DNA from: JAYEIA01 sp964472505
GTDB taxonomy: Bacteria; Bacteroidota; Bacteroidia; Bacteroidales; JAADGE01
Length of the DNA stretch: 64,000 nucleotides
NCBI GenBank assembly: GCA_964472505.1
Contig: CAYYQW010000008.1
Location: 1 to 64,000, forward strand
Reading direction: 5' to 3'
The position numbers and the translations under genes were made by a program. Positions 1 through 8,632 of the stretch are shown piece after piece. Positions within the stretch are counted from its first letter, which is position 1. Each line of letters opens with the position of its first letter. The notes beneath the pieces are model-generated. The model was not told the DNA's origin. It saw only the letters and a list, made by a program, of their open reading frames with translations, and did not search any database.

Positions 1-2
1 AA

Positions 3-89
3 AAAATGATTGAAAGCGGACATAACAAATTCATGGCATGGCTCTTTACTCGTGGCATGAAACGATTAGAAAGATGGAAAAACAATTAA
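3..89 (+). CDS. C-terminal end of an unidentified protein (cut by window start)
   Basis: An open frame runs from the window edge to a TAA at 87-89 and encodes about 28 residues ending in a basic tail (LERWKNN). It stops 3 bases before the next ATG, which is the usual spacing of a short operon or of two genes in one cassette. The fragment is too short to assign a family. It may be only chance reading frame, but the tight spacing to the next gene supports a real 3' end. Confidence 0.4.
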   Translation, partial: KMIESGHNKFMAWLFTRGMKRLERWKNN

Positions 90-92
90 ACT

Positions 93-869
93 ATGGAAAA
101 TTTAATTCAACTTACGCCCGATAATATAGACAAAGAGCATATTTGCTGTGCTATTTCTGACAAAAAGTGCAAAGACAGTTACGAACAGAAAAAAGACTGG
201 CTGAAAAAAGAGTTCGATAATGGATATGTTTTCCGCAGGATTAATGCAAGAGCAAAAGTTTTTATTGAGTATGGACCCGCCGAGAAAGGCTGGGTTCCTG
301 TTGATGCCCCAAATTATTTATTAGTAAATTGTTTTTGGGTATCTGGTCAATACAAGGGACAAGGATATGGTAAAGAACTTTTGAGACTGGCAATTGAAGA
401 TGCTAAAAATCAAGGAAAAGACGGTTTGGTAACAGTAGTCGGAACTAAAAAGTTTCACTTTATGAGTGATACGAAATGGCTTTTAAAACAAGGATTTGAG
501 ACTTGTGAGAAACTATCATCAGGATTTAGTTTACTTGTGAAAAAAATAAATCCGAAAGCCAACAATCCCGAATTCAAAGAAACAGTGAAAAGTGGAGAAT
601 GTGATGAAAAAAATGGATTAGTAGTTTATTATTCGAATCGCTGTCCGTTTTCAGAATATCATGTAACAACTTCATTGATAGAAACCGCAGAAAAAAGAAA
701 ATTACCATTAAAAGTTGTCAAATTGGATACATTGGAGAAAGCTCAGTCAGCGCCGACACCAGCGACAATTTTTAGTTTATTTTATAATGGAAAGTTCATA
801 ACGACTGATTTGAGTAGCTGTATGGACAGCAGATTTGATAAAGTGATTGAAAAAGAGATGAATAAATAA
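93..869 (+). CDS. GNAT N-acetyltransferase with C-terminal YoaP-like domain
   Basis: 258-residue two-domain protein. Residues about 1-150 look like a GNAT acetyltransferase: the segment GQYKGQGYGKELL (about 86-98) fits the acetyl-CoA pyrophosphate-binding Q/RxxGxG/A loop. Residues about 165-258 match the YoaP-like domain, a thioredoxin-like fold, with a NRCPFSEYH segment near 182-190. In this family the pair is found as a single protein of about this length; the substrate is not known. The ATG follows a preceding stop by 3 bases. An attC-like site lies directly downstream, so this gene may be the 3' part of a mobile cassette whose left end is outside the window. Confidence 0.85.
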   Translation: MENLIQLTPDNIDKEHICCAISDKKCKDSYEQKKDWLKKEFDNGYVFRRINARAKVFIEYGPAEKGWVPVDAPNYLLVNCFWVSGQYKGQGYGKELLRLAIEDAKNQGKDGLVTVVGTKKFHFMSDTKWLLKQGFETCEKLSSGFSLLVKKINPKANNPEFKETVKSGECDEKNGLVVYYSNRCPFSEYHVTTSLIETAEKRKLPLKVVKLDTLEKAQSAPTPATIFSLFYNGKFITTDLSSCMDSRFDKVIEKEMNK

Positions 870-880
870 AGCACGAACGC

Positions 881-1011
881 ACAACATCGTATATAAAACA
901 TTTGGCAGTCAGTAGGTTATTGAGCGTTTCAGCTCGTATCAAAAGTGCTTGTAACTTGACAGGAAAGTGCTTCGAAATGCCAAACGTTTCATATACGTAA
1001 CCGTTATCATC
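881..1011 (+). repeat. attC-like imperfect palindrome, site 1
   Basis: Arms CGTATATAAAACATTTGGCA (888-907) and its near-perfect reverse complement (978-997, 18 of 20 pairs) enclose a spacer with two AAGTGCTT-type boxes. The outer 3' end carries GTTATCATC (1003-1011). This layout, variable but self-complementary arms plus a GTT.. end box, resembles integron attC sites. The end box is complementary to the 5' box of the next site (2686-2694), as expected for the two ends of one cassette. No integrase is visible in the window. Confidence 0.6.
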
Positions 1012-1044
1012 AATTTTTAATATAAATCTTTAAAAAATAATATC

Positions 1045-1137
1045 ATGAACAAAATTAAATTACTTTTTTTTCTTGCTCTTGTGATAATAAGTAGTAAGGG
1101 TTTTAACTTTAATAATAAAATAATAATCACTAAATAA
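1045..1137 (+). CDS. Short hydrophobic peptide ORF (30 aa)
   Basis: An ATG at 1045 opens a 30-codon frame beginning MNKIKLLFFLALVIISSKG, which reads like a signal peptide or single membrane segment, and ends 7 bases before the next gene. It could be a tiny secreted or leader peptide translated ahead of the C39-like gene, or the decayed start of a longer secreted protein. There is no family match to offer. Confidence 0.35.
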   Translation: MNKIKLLFFLALVIISSKGFNFNNKIIITK

Positions 1138-1144
1138 GAACAAA

Positions 1145-2683
1145 ATGAAGAAAATAACAATAATCAATATTTTATTGCTGTTTTCTTTTTCATTAATAGC
1201 CCAAGATTTTATTCCAAATCTCCAATTAAAGGCACTTGAAAAAGAATTCAGCAATTTATCAACGTCCAACACAAAAGGAGTTATTGGAGTATATCATTAT
1301 CAGCAATGCGGACAAACATGGAGCGGTGACCAATTAGGAACTTGCAGTGCTTCAACAACAATTTGCACTCATGGTTGTGCCCTTGTTTCTATGACAATGC
1401 TACTAAAAACTAACGGAGTAGATGTTGACCCGGGAGAACTAAATACTTGGCTTACTAATAACGGTGGTTATTCAGACGGCTGTTTGTTACTTTGGAATGT
1501 TGCAGATGATTATCCCGGGAATAACAATTTGCAATATATTGGTAGTCAAACATACAGTTTGGCAACAGTAAAAGATTTAATTGATGCTGGAAATCCTGTT
1601 ATTTTAAGCACAAATTCCTTAATTACAGGTGGAGACCATTTTGTTGTAATTAAAGGCTATAACAATAATGGAACAACAGCCTCTGATTTTGTTGTTGCGG
1701 ACCCCAATTATGCAGCCGAACAAAATTTGTCAGATTATGAAACATTTGGATTAAGAGTTTTCAGTAATGTTTTGCCTGTAACTCAAATAACAGAGCCATA
1801 CGATGGACATCCAAATGTATCTCTTCCTGTATTTATTGACTGGGAAGAGATTCCAAATGCAGATAATTACAGAATACATATCGGAACATCTTTGGACGGC
1901 TTCACGCTTGAAAATGGAATTGCAGAAGAATATAGAGTTGTAAATGAAGTAACTGGAAATATTTCAGAATACACTTGGCTTGAAGCAGATGAAGCAACAA
2001 CATATTATTGTGCGGTTAAAAACAATATTCCAAATATAGATGGAAAAGCAGCAAGTTATTTTTGTCCTGCAATTTCATTTACAACAACTATAAGTCCGCC
2101 GGATTTAATAACACCTACTGCAAACCAAACAAATGTAACAATTCCTGTTAATTTCACATGGGAAAATATCAACGGAGCAGATAACAATAGAATAGTTATT
2201 GCAAGTGATGATGTAGGATTTTCACAAGAAAACACTTATGGTTTTTTAGATGAAAATATTGTTTTTAATTATGAAACAGGAACTGATGCGTTTTATAATT
2301 GGACTGGTGCAACTGAAAATACAACATATTATTGGACAGTTAGAACCAATGTGCCGTCAAAATCAACATCTGAATTTGCATCGCCCCAAAGTTTCACTAC
2401 TTCAAACTCGACAAACATTGGATATGTTTTGAATTTTGAAATAATATTATATCCAAATCCAGCAAAAAATAATGTTTCAATACAAATTGATAGCCGAGAT
2501 TTTAACAATATAGAAATTGAAATTACAGATTACACAGGGACGTTATACAAAGAAATTAATCATCAATCAAACTGCGATAAAATTGAAGTTGATTTAACAA
2601 ACTTCCAATCAGGAATATACTTCATAAGTATTTCAGACAACAGTAACATAATAAAAACAGAAAAATTGATAATAATAAAATAG
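1145..2683 (+). CDS. Secreted C39-like peptidase with T9SS C-terminal sorting domain
   Basis: 512 residues. A signal peptide (1 to about 19, ending LIAQ) is followed by a papain-like C39-type domain at about 50-205: probable nucleophile Cys in HGCALVSMTM, His in GGDHFVVIKGY, and a nearby VADPNY segment. Two related beta-sandwich (Fn3-like) repeats follow at about 215-315 and 320-420, each with an I/F-x-W-E core and TTYYxxV motif. The last about 75 residues (ILYPNPAKNNVSI through GIYFI, ending in a basic lysine) are a type A type IX secretion sorting domain. Export by T9SS to the surface or medium is inferred. It is the only substantial gene between two attC-like sites, so it probably travels as a cassette. 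Confidence 0.8.
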   Translation: MKKITIINILLLFSFSLIAQDFIPNLQLKALEKEFSNLSTSNTKGVIGVYHYQQCGQTWSGDQLGTCSASTTICTHGCALVSMTMLLKTNGVDVDPGELNTWLTNNGGYSDGCLLLWNVADDYPGNNNLQYIGSQTYSLATVKDLIDAGNPVILSTNSLITGGDHFVVIKGYNNNGTTASDFVVADPNYAAEQNLSDYETFGLRVFSNVLPVTQITEPYDGHPNVSLPVFIDWEEIPNADNYRIHIGTSLDGFTLENGIAEEYRVVNEVTGNISEYTWLEADEATTYYCAVKNNIPNIDGKAASYFCPAISFTTTISPPDLITPTANQTNVTIPVNFTWENINGADNNRIVIASDDVGFSQENTYGFLDENIVFNYETGTDAFYNWTGATENTTYYWTVRTNVPSKSTSEFASPQSFTTSNSTNIGYVLNFEIILYPNPAKNNVSIQIDSRDFNNIEIEITDYTGTLYKEINHQSNCDKIEVDLTNFQSGIYFISISDNSNIIKTEKLIIIK

Positions 2684-2685
2684 AA

Positions 2686-2814
2686 GATGATAACATTGTA
2701 TTGAAAAACATTGCGGGGCAGTGCATTAATGAAACGAAAGTGCAAACTTTCAACTTTGGTGCAAACACTAACATTTGTGAAGCCCCGCAACGTTTTCAAT
2801 ACATTTCCGTTGGC
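2686..2814 (+). repeat. attC-like imperfect palindrome, site 2
   Basis: Starts with GATGATAAC (2686-2694), 2 bases after the stop codon of the C39-like gene. Arms at 2698-2719 and 2782-2802 are reverse complements over about 21 bases (one bulge and one mismatch), ending in GCGGGGC / GCCCCGC. The 3' edge carries GTTGGC (2809-2814). The spacer holds AAGTGC-type boxes as in site 1, although the arm sequence differs, which is typical of attC sites conserved in structure rather than sequence. Confidence 0.6.
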
Positions 2815-2983
2815 AACAAGTCTAAAAATACAGACGAGCAGACATGGATTTTAAACTTTATCACCTTTTGAAATTTGTATGTGACCACAGTTTTAAAAAA
2901 AGTTAAGACAGGAAACCACTCAAAAAAACGGGGTAAAAACTGAAAAGCCAACCGAGTAAGATAAATTAAAAAATGGAAATCAA

Positions 2984-3160
2984 ATGGAAAATTATTTAAT
3001 AATCGGTGCTTCATCAGGAATAGGTAAAGCACTTGGCTTGCGATTGGCAGATGCCGGTCATCAGGTATACGGAACTTTCAATAAAAATGAAATAAATCCG
3101 GAGCATCCTCTGATCAAATACTTTCAACTACACCCCCTGTCATATTGCAACCCATTATAA
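2984..3160 (+). pseudogene. Short-chain dehydrogenase N-terminal remnant
   Basis: 58 codons starting at ATG 2984 give a clear SDR N-terminus with the nucleotide-binding motif GASSGIGKAL (residues 8-17) and the following helix (LRLADAGHQVYGT). Similarity to SDRs stops after about residue 49, at KYFQL, and the frame closes at a TAA shortly after. Full SDRs have about 230-250 residues, so roughly 80% is missing, including the YxxxK site. The break lies about 40 bases before the yjjX start, suggesting a deletion that joined the two. Confidence 0.7.
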
Positions 3161-3171
3161 AAGATGCTTCC

Positions 3172-3699
3172 ATGAAAAAAGTAATTATTGCTTCCAAAAA
3201 TCCGGTGAAAATTCATGCAACCGAGGCGGGTTTCAGACGTATGTTTCCCGATGAAAATTTCACTTTTGAAGCGGTTTCGGCAGCTTCCGGAGTGTCCGAC
3301 CAGCCTATGGATGACGGCGAAACATACTGCGGAGCCAAAAACAGAGCCGATAATGCTTTGGCGGGAAGAGAAACCGCCGATTATTATGTCGGGATAGAAG
3401 GCGGAATTGAAAGTTTTGAGAATGACATGCAGGCTTTTGCTTGGGTTGTTGTTAAATCGGACAGTAAGTGCGGCAAGGCAAGAACGGCGAGCTTTTTCTT
3501 GCCGGCAGCGGTGGTAAATCTCATAAAAGCCGGGCATGAGTTAGGTGCAGCGGATGATATAATTTTTAAGCGCAGAAATTCCAAACAAGAAAATGGTGCC
3601 GTAGGTATTCTCACAGAAAATGTTATTAACCGAACAAATTATTATACAGAAGCCGTCATATTAGCATTGATTCCGTTTAAAAATCATGAACTGTATTAA
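3172..3699 (+). CDS. yjjX: Inosine/xanthosine triphosphatase, YjjX/DUF84 family
   Basis: 175 residues from the ATG at 3172 (MKKVIIASKNPVKI). An in-frame ATG nine codons upstream lies in the SDR remnant junction and is less likely. Family features: the N-terminal SKNPVK phosphate loop, the SGVSDQPM segment (about 43-50), GAKNRADNAL (about 58-67) and the YVGIEGGIE acidic motif (about 76-84). The family hydrolyses non-canonical purine triphosphates (ITP, XTP), limiting their incorporation into nucleic acids. It stands alone, with no downstream gene on this strand. Confidence 0.85.
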   Translation: MKKVIIASKNPVKIHATEAGFRRMFPDENFTFEAVSAASGVSDQPMDDGETYCGAKNRADNALAGRETADYYVGIEGGIESFENDMQAFAWVVVKSDSKCGKARTASFFLPAAVVNLIKAGHELGAADDIIFKRRNSKQENGAVGILTENVINRTNYYTEAVILALIPFKNHELY

Positions 3700-3736
3700 A
3701 AGTCTTTACGGCTGTAATTGCAAAATGTACTTCATA

Positions 3737-6700
3737 TTATCCCGACTTTTCTGCCTTCATTTTTTGCTCGTAAAACACTAAAAATTGTCGAGCATTCAAA
3801 AATGATACGCTATCGTTTATTTTATTTAATTGCTCAGACAGATATTCTTTTGCCTGTTCGGCTTTGTCTTGCTCAATAAGGCTTATGGCATGTTCGGCCG
3901 CTTTTTCCGTATGGGCGATGATGTTCTCGTCGGTATATTGTTTTACCATATTTTGGAGAGGAATACTTAAGGCTTTTGGTGCTTTGAATTTCTCGTAAAA
4001 AGCACTGTTCATACTCTCTTCGCTCATAAGTTCTGTAGATTCCGGGAAAATTTCAGATATGGTATTCGTATATTTTTTTGTGTCGCTAAGCCATTCCGAA
4101 ACTGCGGCTTCTGAGAGTTTTTCTGCTTTTTGAATAGTTTCCAAAAAACGGCTTATTTGGTTCATTAATTTGCGGCTGTATAGTGCCGTGTTATTTTTTT
4201 GGCAGATGTAATTAGAATAATGTTCAAAACCGTTAAAAAATATTTGCTGAGCTTCTTCTGTTTTTTTACGCATAAGTTTCGGACGATTATCTTTTCGCAT
4301 CCTGTCTCTGTATCTCAGATAGTACTCCGGCTTTTTGGTATTTTTAAGGAAGTGGTTTAAACTGATAACCAAAACTTTCTTTCGATTTTCGGCAACAGCG
4401 GTTACAATATTTTTTGTATCGGTTTCTAAGCGTTGAAAGTTTTTTTCGCAGGCGGATTTAGCTTGTTCCAGTTGTTTTTTTGTTTTATAAGCAGCAAAAA
4501 AACCATTCTGACTTGCTTTGCTCACAGTTATCACATGTCTTACAAATCCGGCAAAACGATATAAAAACCGAAAACTTTCAATGCGGATATTTTCCATTTC
4601 TTCATACAGCAAATCAAATAAATGTACTTGCAAAAGATCTTGTTTGGCACTTGCATTAATTGGTATTGAAGCTTGTTTGCTTCGCCCGCGGGCTATCAAA
4701 CTGCGTTGCTTTTTAAGGCGGTGCAGGAAGGGGTCTTTCCTTCTGATTTTCATTTCCGAAGCTTCGAAATGTAAGACCGTTTTATGCGAATAGTCTTTTA
4801 TGAAATTTTCTTTTTGGCTTTGGTATTCGCTAAGTACTTCCAACATCATATTGTACAAAACCGGCAGCTGCTCTTTCTTAAACGTTTGAATTTGTTCATT
4901 TACTTTTTCCGTAAATTGGGTTTGTTGCTCTGTGGTAATTTTCAAGAAATCTTTTTTCCCGACTTGCGACTGTAAGAAATCAAATAAGGTTTCGGTAAGT
5001 GCTTTTGTGTTTTGAAGCAGAATAAGAAAACTGTCAAATTCTTTAAATGTAAGCGTTGCAATGGTCTGTTCGTGCAGGCTGATAATATCTTTGAAGCCTT
5101 GGCGTATTTCTCGGTTCAGTTCCGGGTGTCGTGAATCAATGAGTTCATTGGCAATTTTTTCTTCCAAATCAAAATTATGCGATTCCGATATAATTGATTG
5201 TTGGCTTATGTTAATGCCCAAATTCAATTCTTTAAATGCCCCTGAAGCTCTGAGCAACACCACTGTTCCTACGCCTTTCAGCAGATGGTTGGTCTTTTGA
5301 ATAAATTCTTTTCCTTTGCCCGACATAATTTCCGGTATGCCGAGGTACACTAAATCCGCATTTTTAGATTCAGTACGAATTATGTTATAAAAAGGCCTTG
5401 GGTTAATTTCATTGTTTACTACTTTAACTTCCGCTTTCAAGCGCATACCATTCAGAATTTCATTGGCTTGTCGGTAAATATAGTGTGTTTTGCTTTGCTC
5501 GCTGCTTACAATCATCAGTCGAATTTTTGCATGGTTCCATTGCTCCGAAGTGAGCATGAATTTTGCCAAACTTAAAGCAAAATTGCCGTTATTCCCGGCA
5601 CCGCGCCACCAAATATCAATTTGCTTATAATTGCCAAATCCGTTTCGTTTATCATAATCAACCAATAATATGTTGTAATCCAGTTTTGTAATGGTTTGAA
5701 GTAATTTTACGAAGCGTTTGGGATGCTCGGTATTTCTGCCCCAACCAAGAATTATTGTATTGGGTTCTATGCCGGAGAAACCATAAGTTCGCGCAACCAT
5801 TTCAACCCCTTCATAAATGCTTTTGCAAGATAAACGGCGTGTAAATAAGCCGGGAAAGCTTTCTTCTTTTGGCGAGACCGGTTGGTTGTATTTCGGGAAT
5901 ATGGCTTTATCTGATTTGTCTTCAATTAAATCAAAATTAGAGAGCAATCCGTATTTTCCCACCAAAGAGCTGCCAAAATTTATCAGGTATTTTCGTTTTT
6001 CCGAGCCGCCGCTAAAGAGTATTATGTTGGGTTGCCAATTGCGATCTTCCGGGCTGTTTTTATTTAAGAAAAGCAGGCCTCTGCGAATAACGGAAACCCA
6101 TACACTTTGCCAAATATCGCCGGAGTCGGTTTTCAATTGTCGGCGCTGCAAAACAAAAAATATCAGTCCGATAACAAAAAAGGCCGCTAACATGGACAAG
6201 ATATCCAGTTTGAACATCACCGCAAAGGCAAATATAAACCCAACAATGCCGTAGCTTTTGGAAACTCTCAATGAAGGCCTGAAATCCGGGCCTGCCCAGT
6301 GCTCCAGCATATAAGCCAGATTAATAAAGCCGTAAGAAGTCAGGTAAAACATGGTAACAATACCGGCAATAACATCCAAGCTGCCTATGAGAATACCGCC
6401 TTCGGCAATCAGAAAAGTAATCAGCAAGGCATTGCGCGGTTCATTTGAAGCGCCGTAGCCTCTGCCGAATATTTTTGGCGTAACCCGGTCTTGCGAAAGT
6501 GCCTGCAAAATGCGCGGTGCGCCCAGTATTCCGCCCAAAGCGGAAGATAAAGTTGCGCCCCAAATACCGGCAATGACCAATTGCGGTATCCATGCTATAT
6601 CCATTATGATGTTTCCGTTAGCGATTAGAATTTCTCTGTCCACAAACAAGCCGAATGAAACCGCCAGGGTTAAATATACTATAAAACCAACGGAAATAGC

Positions 6701-7405
6701 CAGAAGCGTACCGGCCGGTATGTCTTTTTTGGGATCCTTAAGATCGCCCGACATGGCCACTCCGGCAGTAAAACCGGTTACGGCCGGGAAAAATATGGAA
6801 AATACTTTCTCGAGGCTTACATCGTTGGCAGCCGGCAAAAGTGCCGGGCTTTCGGGTAAGAATTCCGGATGCATGCTAAAGCCTACAAATACCGATATGA
6901 GAGATAAAGCTATGGCCGATATAATGATGTATTGCGATTTTATAACCAGCGATGTACTGATTAATGCCAATATGACCAGAACGCTTATTACGCCCGTCCC
7001 TACAATACGATAGGAATTAAGACTTGGTTTCAAATTTAAAAATTCGGAAATAAAGGGAATGCTCAAAAAACTTTCGGCAAAACCGATAATGTATAATGAA
7101 ATGCTCAATGCCGTTCCTATAAACAGTGCAATTCCGATGGCACCGCCCATAGGCAGGCCCAAACTGCGCGAAAGCATGTAATAAATGCCGCCGGTTTTTA
7201 TTTTTTTATCGGTGGCTATGGCCGATATGCTCAAGCCGGTAGTTACCGAAATAATATGCGCTATCACAATGATACCTACTACGCCCAAGATACCCGATTG
7301 GCCAACAACCCAACTCAAGCGCATGTACATTATTACGCCCAGTATGGTGAGTATTGAAGGTGTGAAAACGCCTCCAAACGCGCCGAATTTTTTCGATTGT
7401 TCCAT
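3737..7405 (-). CDS. Large APC-superfamily permease, cation-chloride cotransporter (SLC12)-like
   Basis: 1222 residues. Residues about 1-430 form 12 membrane segments of the amino acid-polyamine-cation fold; the start GGVFTPSILTILGVIMYMRL is characteristic of the SLC12/CCC branch. Residues about 440-720 are a soluble region matching the cytosolic SLC12-type module (ILFSGGSEKRKYLINFG..., TIILGWGRN, LVDYDKRNG). Residues about 720-1222 are an additional long charged, helical and partly coiled-coil region not typical of the family. Coupled ion transport is expected, but ions cannot be told from sequence. It stands alone and is convergent with yjjX. Confidence 0.8.
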   Translation of the reverse strand: MEQSKKFGAFGGVFTPSILTILGVIMYMRLSWVVGQSGILGVVGIIVIAHIISVTTGLSISAIATDKKIKTGGIYYMLSRSLGLPMGGAIGIALFIGTALSISLYIIGFAESFLSIPFISEFLNLKPSLNSYRIVGTGVISVLVILALISTSLVIKSQYIIISAIALSLISVFVGFSMHPEFLPESPALLPAANDVSLEKVFSIFFPAVTGFTAGVAMSGDLKDPKKDIPAGTLLAISVGFIVYLTLAVSFGLFVDREILIANGNIIMDIAWIPQLVIAGIWGATLSSALGGILGAPRILQALSQDRVTPKIFGRGYGASNEPRNALLITFLIAEGGILIGSLDVIAGIVTMFYLTSYGFINLAYMLEHWAGPDFRPSLRVSKSYGIVGFIFAFAVMFKLDILSMLAAFFVIGLIFFVLQRRQLKTDSGDIWQSVWVSVIRRGLLFLNKNSPEDRNWQPNIILFSGGSEKRKYLINFGSSLVGKYGLLSNFDLIEDKSDKAIFPKYNQPVSPKEESFPGLFTRRLSCKSIYEGVEMVARTYGFSGIEPNTIILGWGRNTEHPKRFVKLLQTITKLDYNILLVDYDKRNGFGNYKQIDIWWRGAGNNGNFALSLAKFMLTSEQWNHAKIRLMIVSSEQSKTHYIYRQANEILNGMRLKAEVKVVNNEINPRPFYNIIRTESKNADLVYLGIPEIMSGKGKEFIQKTNHLLKGVGTVVLLRASGAFKELNLGINISQQSIISESHNFDLEEKIANELIDSRHPELNREIRQGFKDIISLHEQTIATLTFKEFDSFLILLQNTKALTETLFDFLQSQVGKKDFLKITTEQQTQFTEKVNEQIQTFKKEQLPVLYNMMLEVLSEYQSQKENFIKDYSHKTVLHFEASEMKIRRKDPFLHRLKKQRSLIARGRSKQASIPINASAKQDLLQVHLFDLLYEEMENIRIESFRFLYRFAGFVRHVITVSKASQNGFFAAYKTKKQLEQAKSACEKNFQRLETDTKNIVTAVAENRKKVLVISLNHFLKNTKKPEYYLRYRDRMRKDNRPKLMRKKTEEAQQIFFNGFEHYSNYICQKNNTALYSRKLMNQISRFLETIQKAEKLSEAAVSEWLSDTKKYTNTISEIFPESTELMSEESMNSAFYEKFKAPKALSIPLQNMVKQYTDENIIAHTEKAAEHAISLIEQDKAEQAKEYLSEQLNKINDSVSFLNARQFLVFYEQKMKAEKSG

Positions 7406-7690
7406 AAGAGCGCAAAGTAAAAAAAAATATTTAAATTATTGATGAAAAAAATGAAGTGAAGTATGGGCGTTTTGAACGGGAAGGAATGGGCGGTTACATT
7501 ACATCGGGCGTTGCCCAATCTGATATATTATGCTCTTTCAGGGCTTTCAGAACCTGTTTTTAAAATCGTAAAGTAGAAATAATTTTAAACTTAAACAATG
7601 GTTCGGTTTTTTTGAGGGTATTATAGTTTCTAATGGGTTTGTTTTATTGCAAAAGGAATTAATAAAATTAAATTTATATTGATTTATTTT
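7406..7690. other. Intergenic stretch with one short hairpin
   Basis: Between the divergent permease and DUF2089 genes. It holds a small hairpin GGGC-GTT-GCCC (7506-7516) and a CAGAACCTGTTT stretch (about 7549) that loosely resembles bases near 16205, possibly a degraded dispersed repeat. No reading frame here is convincing. Confidence 0.4.
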
Positions 7691-7717
7691 TGTTTTTATA
7701 AATATTATTTATATTTG
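7690..7717 (+). promoter_or_regulatory. Bacteroidota-type promoter for the DUF2089 operon
   Basis: A TTG at 7690-7692 and TATATTTG at 7710-7717 are separated by 17 bases, matching the TTTG/TTG-N17-23-TAnnTTTG pattern of Bacteroidota sigma-ABfr promoters. The start codon follows 21 bases downstream. Confidence 0.65.
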
Positions 7718-7738
7718 CATAAATAATATTAAGCAAAA

Positions 7739-8029
7739 ATGAATTTTCAATTACCCAAAAAATGCCCGAGTTGTAACAGCGAGCTTTCGGTTGAACGCTT
7801 AAAATGCACGAACTGCAACACGAAAATTGAAGGAAACTATGAGCTTCCGATTTTAGCCCGGCTGGATGAAGAAGAGCAAGAGTTTGTGGCAGATTTCGTG
7901 AAAGCAAGCGGCAGCCTAAAAGTAATAGCCAAAAATCTCCGCTTGTCCTATCCTGCAATACGCAACAAGTTAGATGACCTAATTACAAAAATCAGCGAAT
8001 TGGAAAAAAACAGTAAAGATGAGGAATAA
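7739..8029 (+). CDS. DUF2089 family protein (zinc-ribbon plus HTH-like)
   Basis: 96 residues. The N-terminus holds a zinc ribbon, CPSCNSEL ... CTNCNTKI (about 9-30), followed by a helical domain typical of DUF2089 (LDEEEQEFVADFVKASGSLK; LSYPAIRNKLDDLI), which resembles an HTH. A regulatory role is plausible but unproven. It overlaps the next gene by 11 bases, so the two are probably translationally coupled; together with the hydrolase they form a three-gene operon. Confidence 0.8.
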   Translation: MNFQLPKKCPSCNSELSVERLKCTNCNTKIEGNYELPILARLDEEEQEFVADFVKASGSLKVIAKNLRLSYPAIRNKLDDLITKISELEKNSKDEE

Positions 8030-8621
8030 ACAGAACATCAGGCTTTTATTTAATCCGTTTATTAAAATGGCCGGCTCAAAAGCTGCCTTTATCGGATTAA
8101 TCGCACTCATTATTTCTTCATGGCTAAACAGCGTTTATAATGTTCATTTAGGGGGTGTTATTGATATTTATTTGGTTAAAAATCTTAGTCTGAAAACCGC
8201 CGTTTCGGAAAACCTTGTAATAGTGGCAAGTTTAGTAATTGTATTTGGTTTGATATTATATTTCTTAAAGGGGCTTCGATTTAGAATTATTGATATCGTC
8301 GGTTTAGTCTTATTTTCAAGAATTCCTTTTGTTTTGGCGCCCTTTATAGGCAGTCTTATTCCTAAAGAAAAACTTCAGCATCTTCTAAAAGCTGCCGAAA
8401 ACATATCGAGCCCGCAAGGACTTGAAGAGATTCAAAACGAGCTTGTACTCATTAGCCTTATCGGTTTTGTTATGTTATTGCTTGTTGTGCTTTTCATTAT
8501 ATGGCTTTATAATGCTTTTGTATTGTTAAATAATGAGAAGAGTCTGAAAGTGAATCTATTGTTTGCCGTCGGGCTTGTCGTCTCCGAAATTGTTTCTAAA
8601 ATAATTATTACATTCATTTGA
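8019..8621 (+). CDS. Integral membrane protein, Yip1-like
   Basis: 200 residues with about five membrane segments (about 24-45, 65-90, 95-125, 140-165, 175-200). The overall arrangement, with a conserved N-terminal NPFIKMAGSKA segment before the first helix, resembles bacterial Yip1-domain proteins. Function is unknown. It overlaps the DUF2089 frame at its start and ends 12 bases before the hydrolase start, consistent with one transcript. Confidence 0.65.
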   Translation: MRNKQNIRLLFNPFIKMAGSKAAFIGLIALIISSWLNSVYNVHLGGVIDIYLVKNLSLKTAVSENLVIVASLVIVFGLILYFLKGLRFRIIDIVGLVLFSRIPFVLAPFIGSLIPKEKLQHLLKAAENISSPQGLEEIQNELVLISLIGFVMLLLVVLFIIWLYNAFVLLNNEKSLKVNLLFAVGLVVSEIVSKIIITFI

Positions 8622-8632
8622 TACTTACAGTT

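Noticed and set aside
2947..2952. GCCAAC as the partner box for GTTGGC at 2809-2814
   Set aside because: Six bases only, with no palindrome behind it; not enough to call a third cassette.
6510..7013. 167-residue plus-strand ORF opposite the SLC12-like gene
   Set aside because: Antisense shadow of a membrane protein gene; no family features and no start context. The same applies to other long antisense frames in 4.5-7.4 kb.
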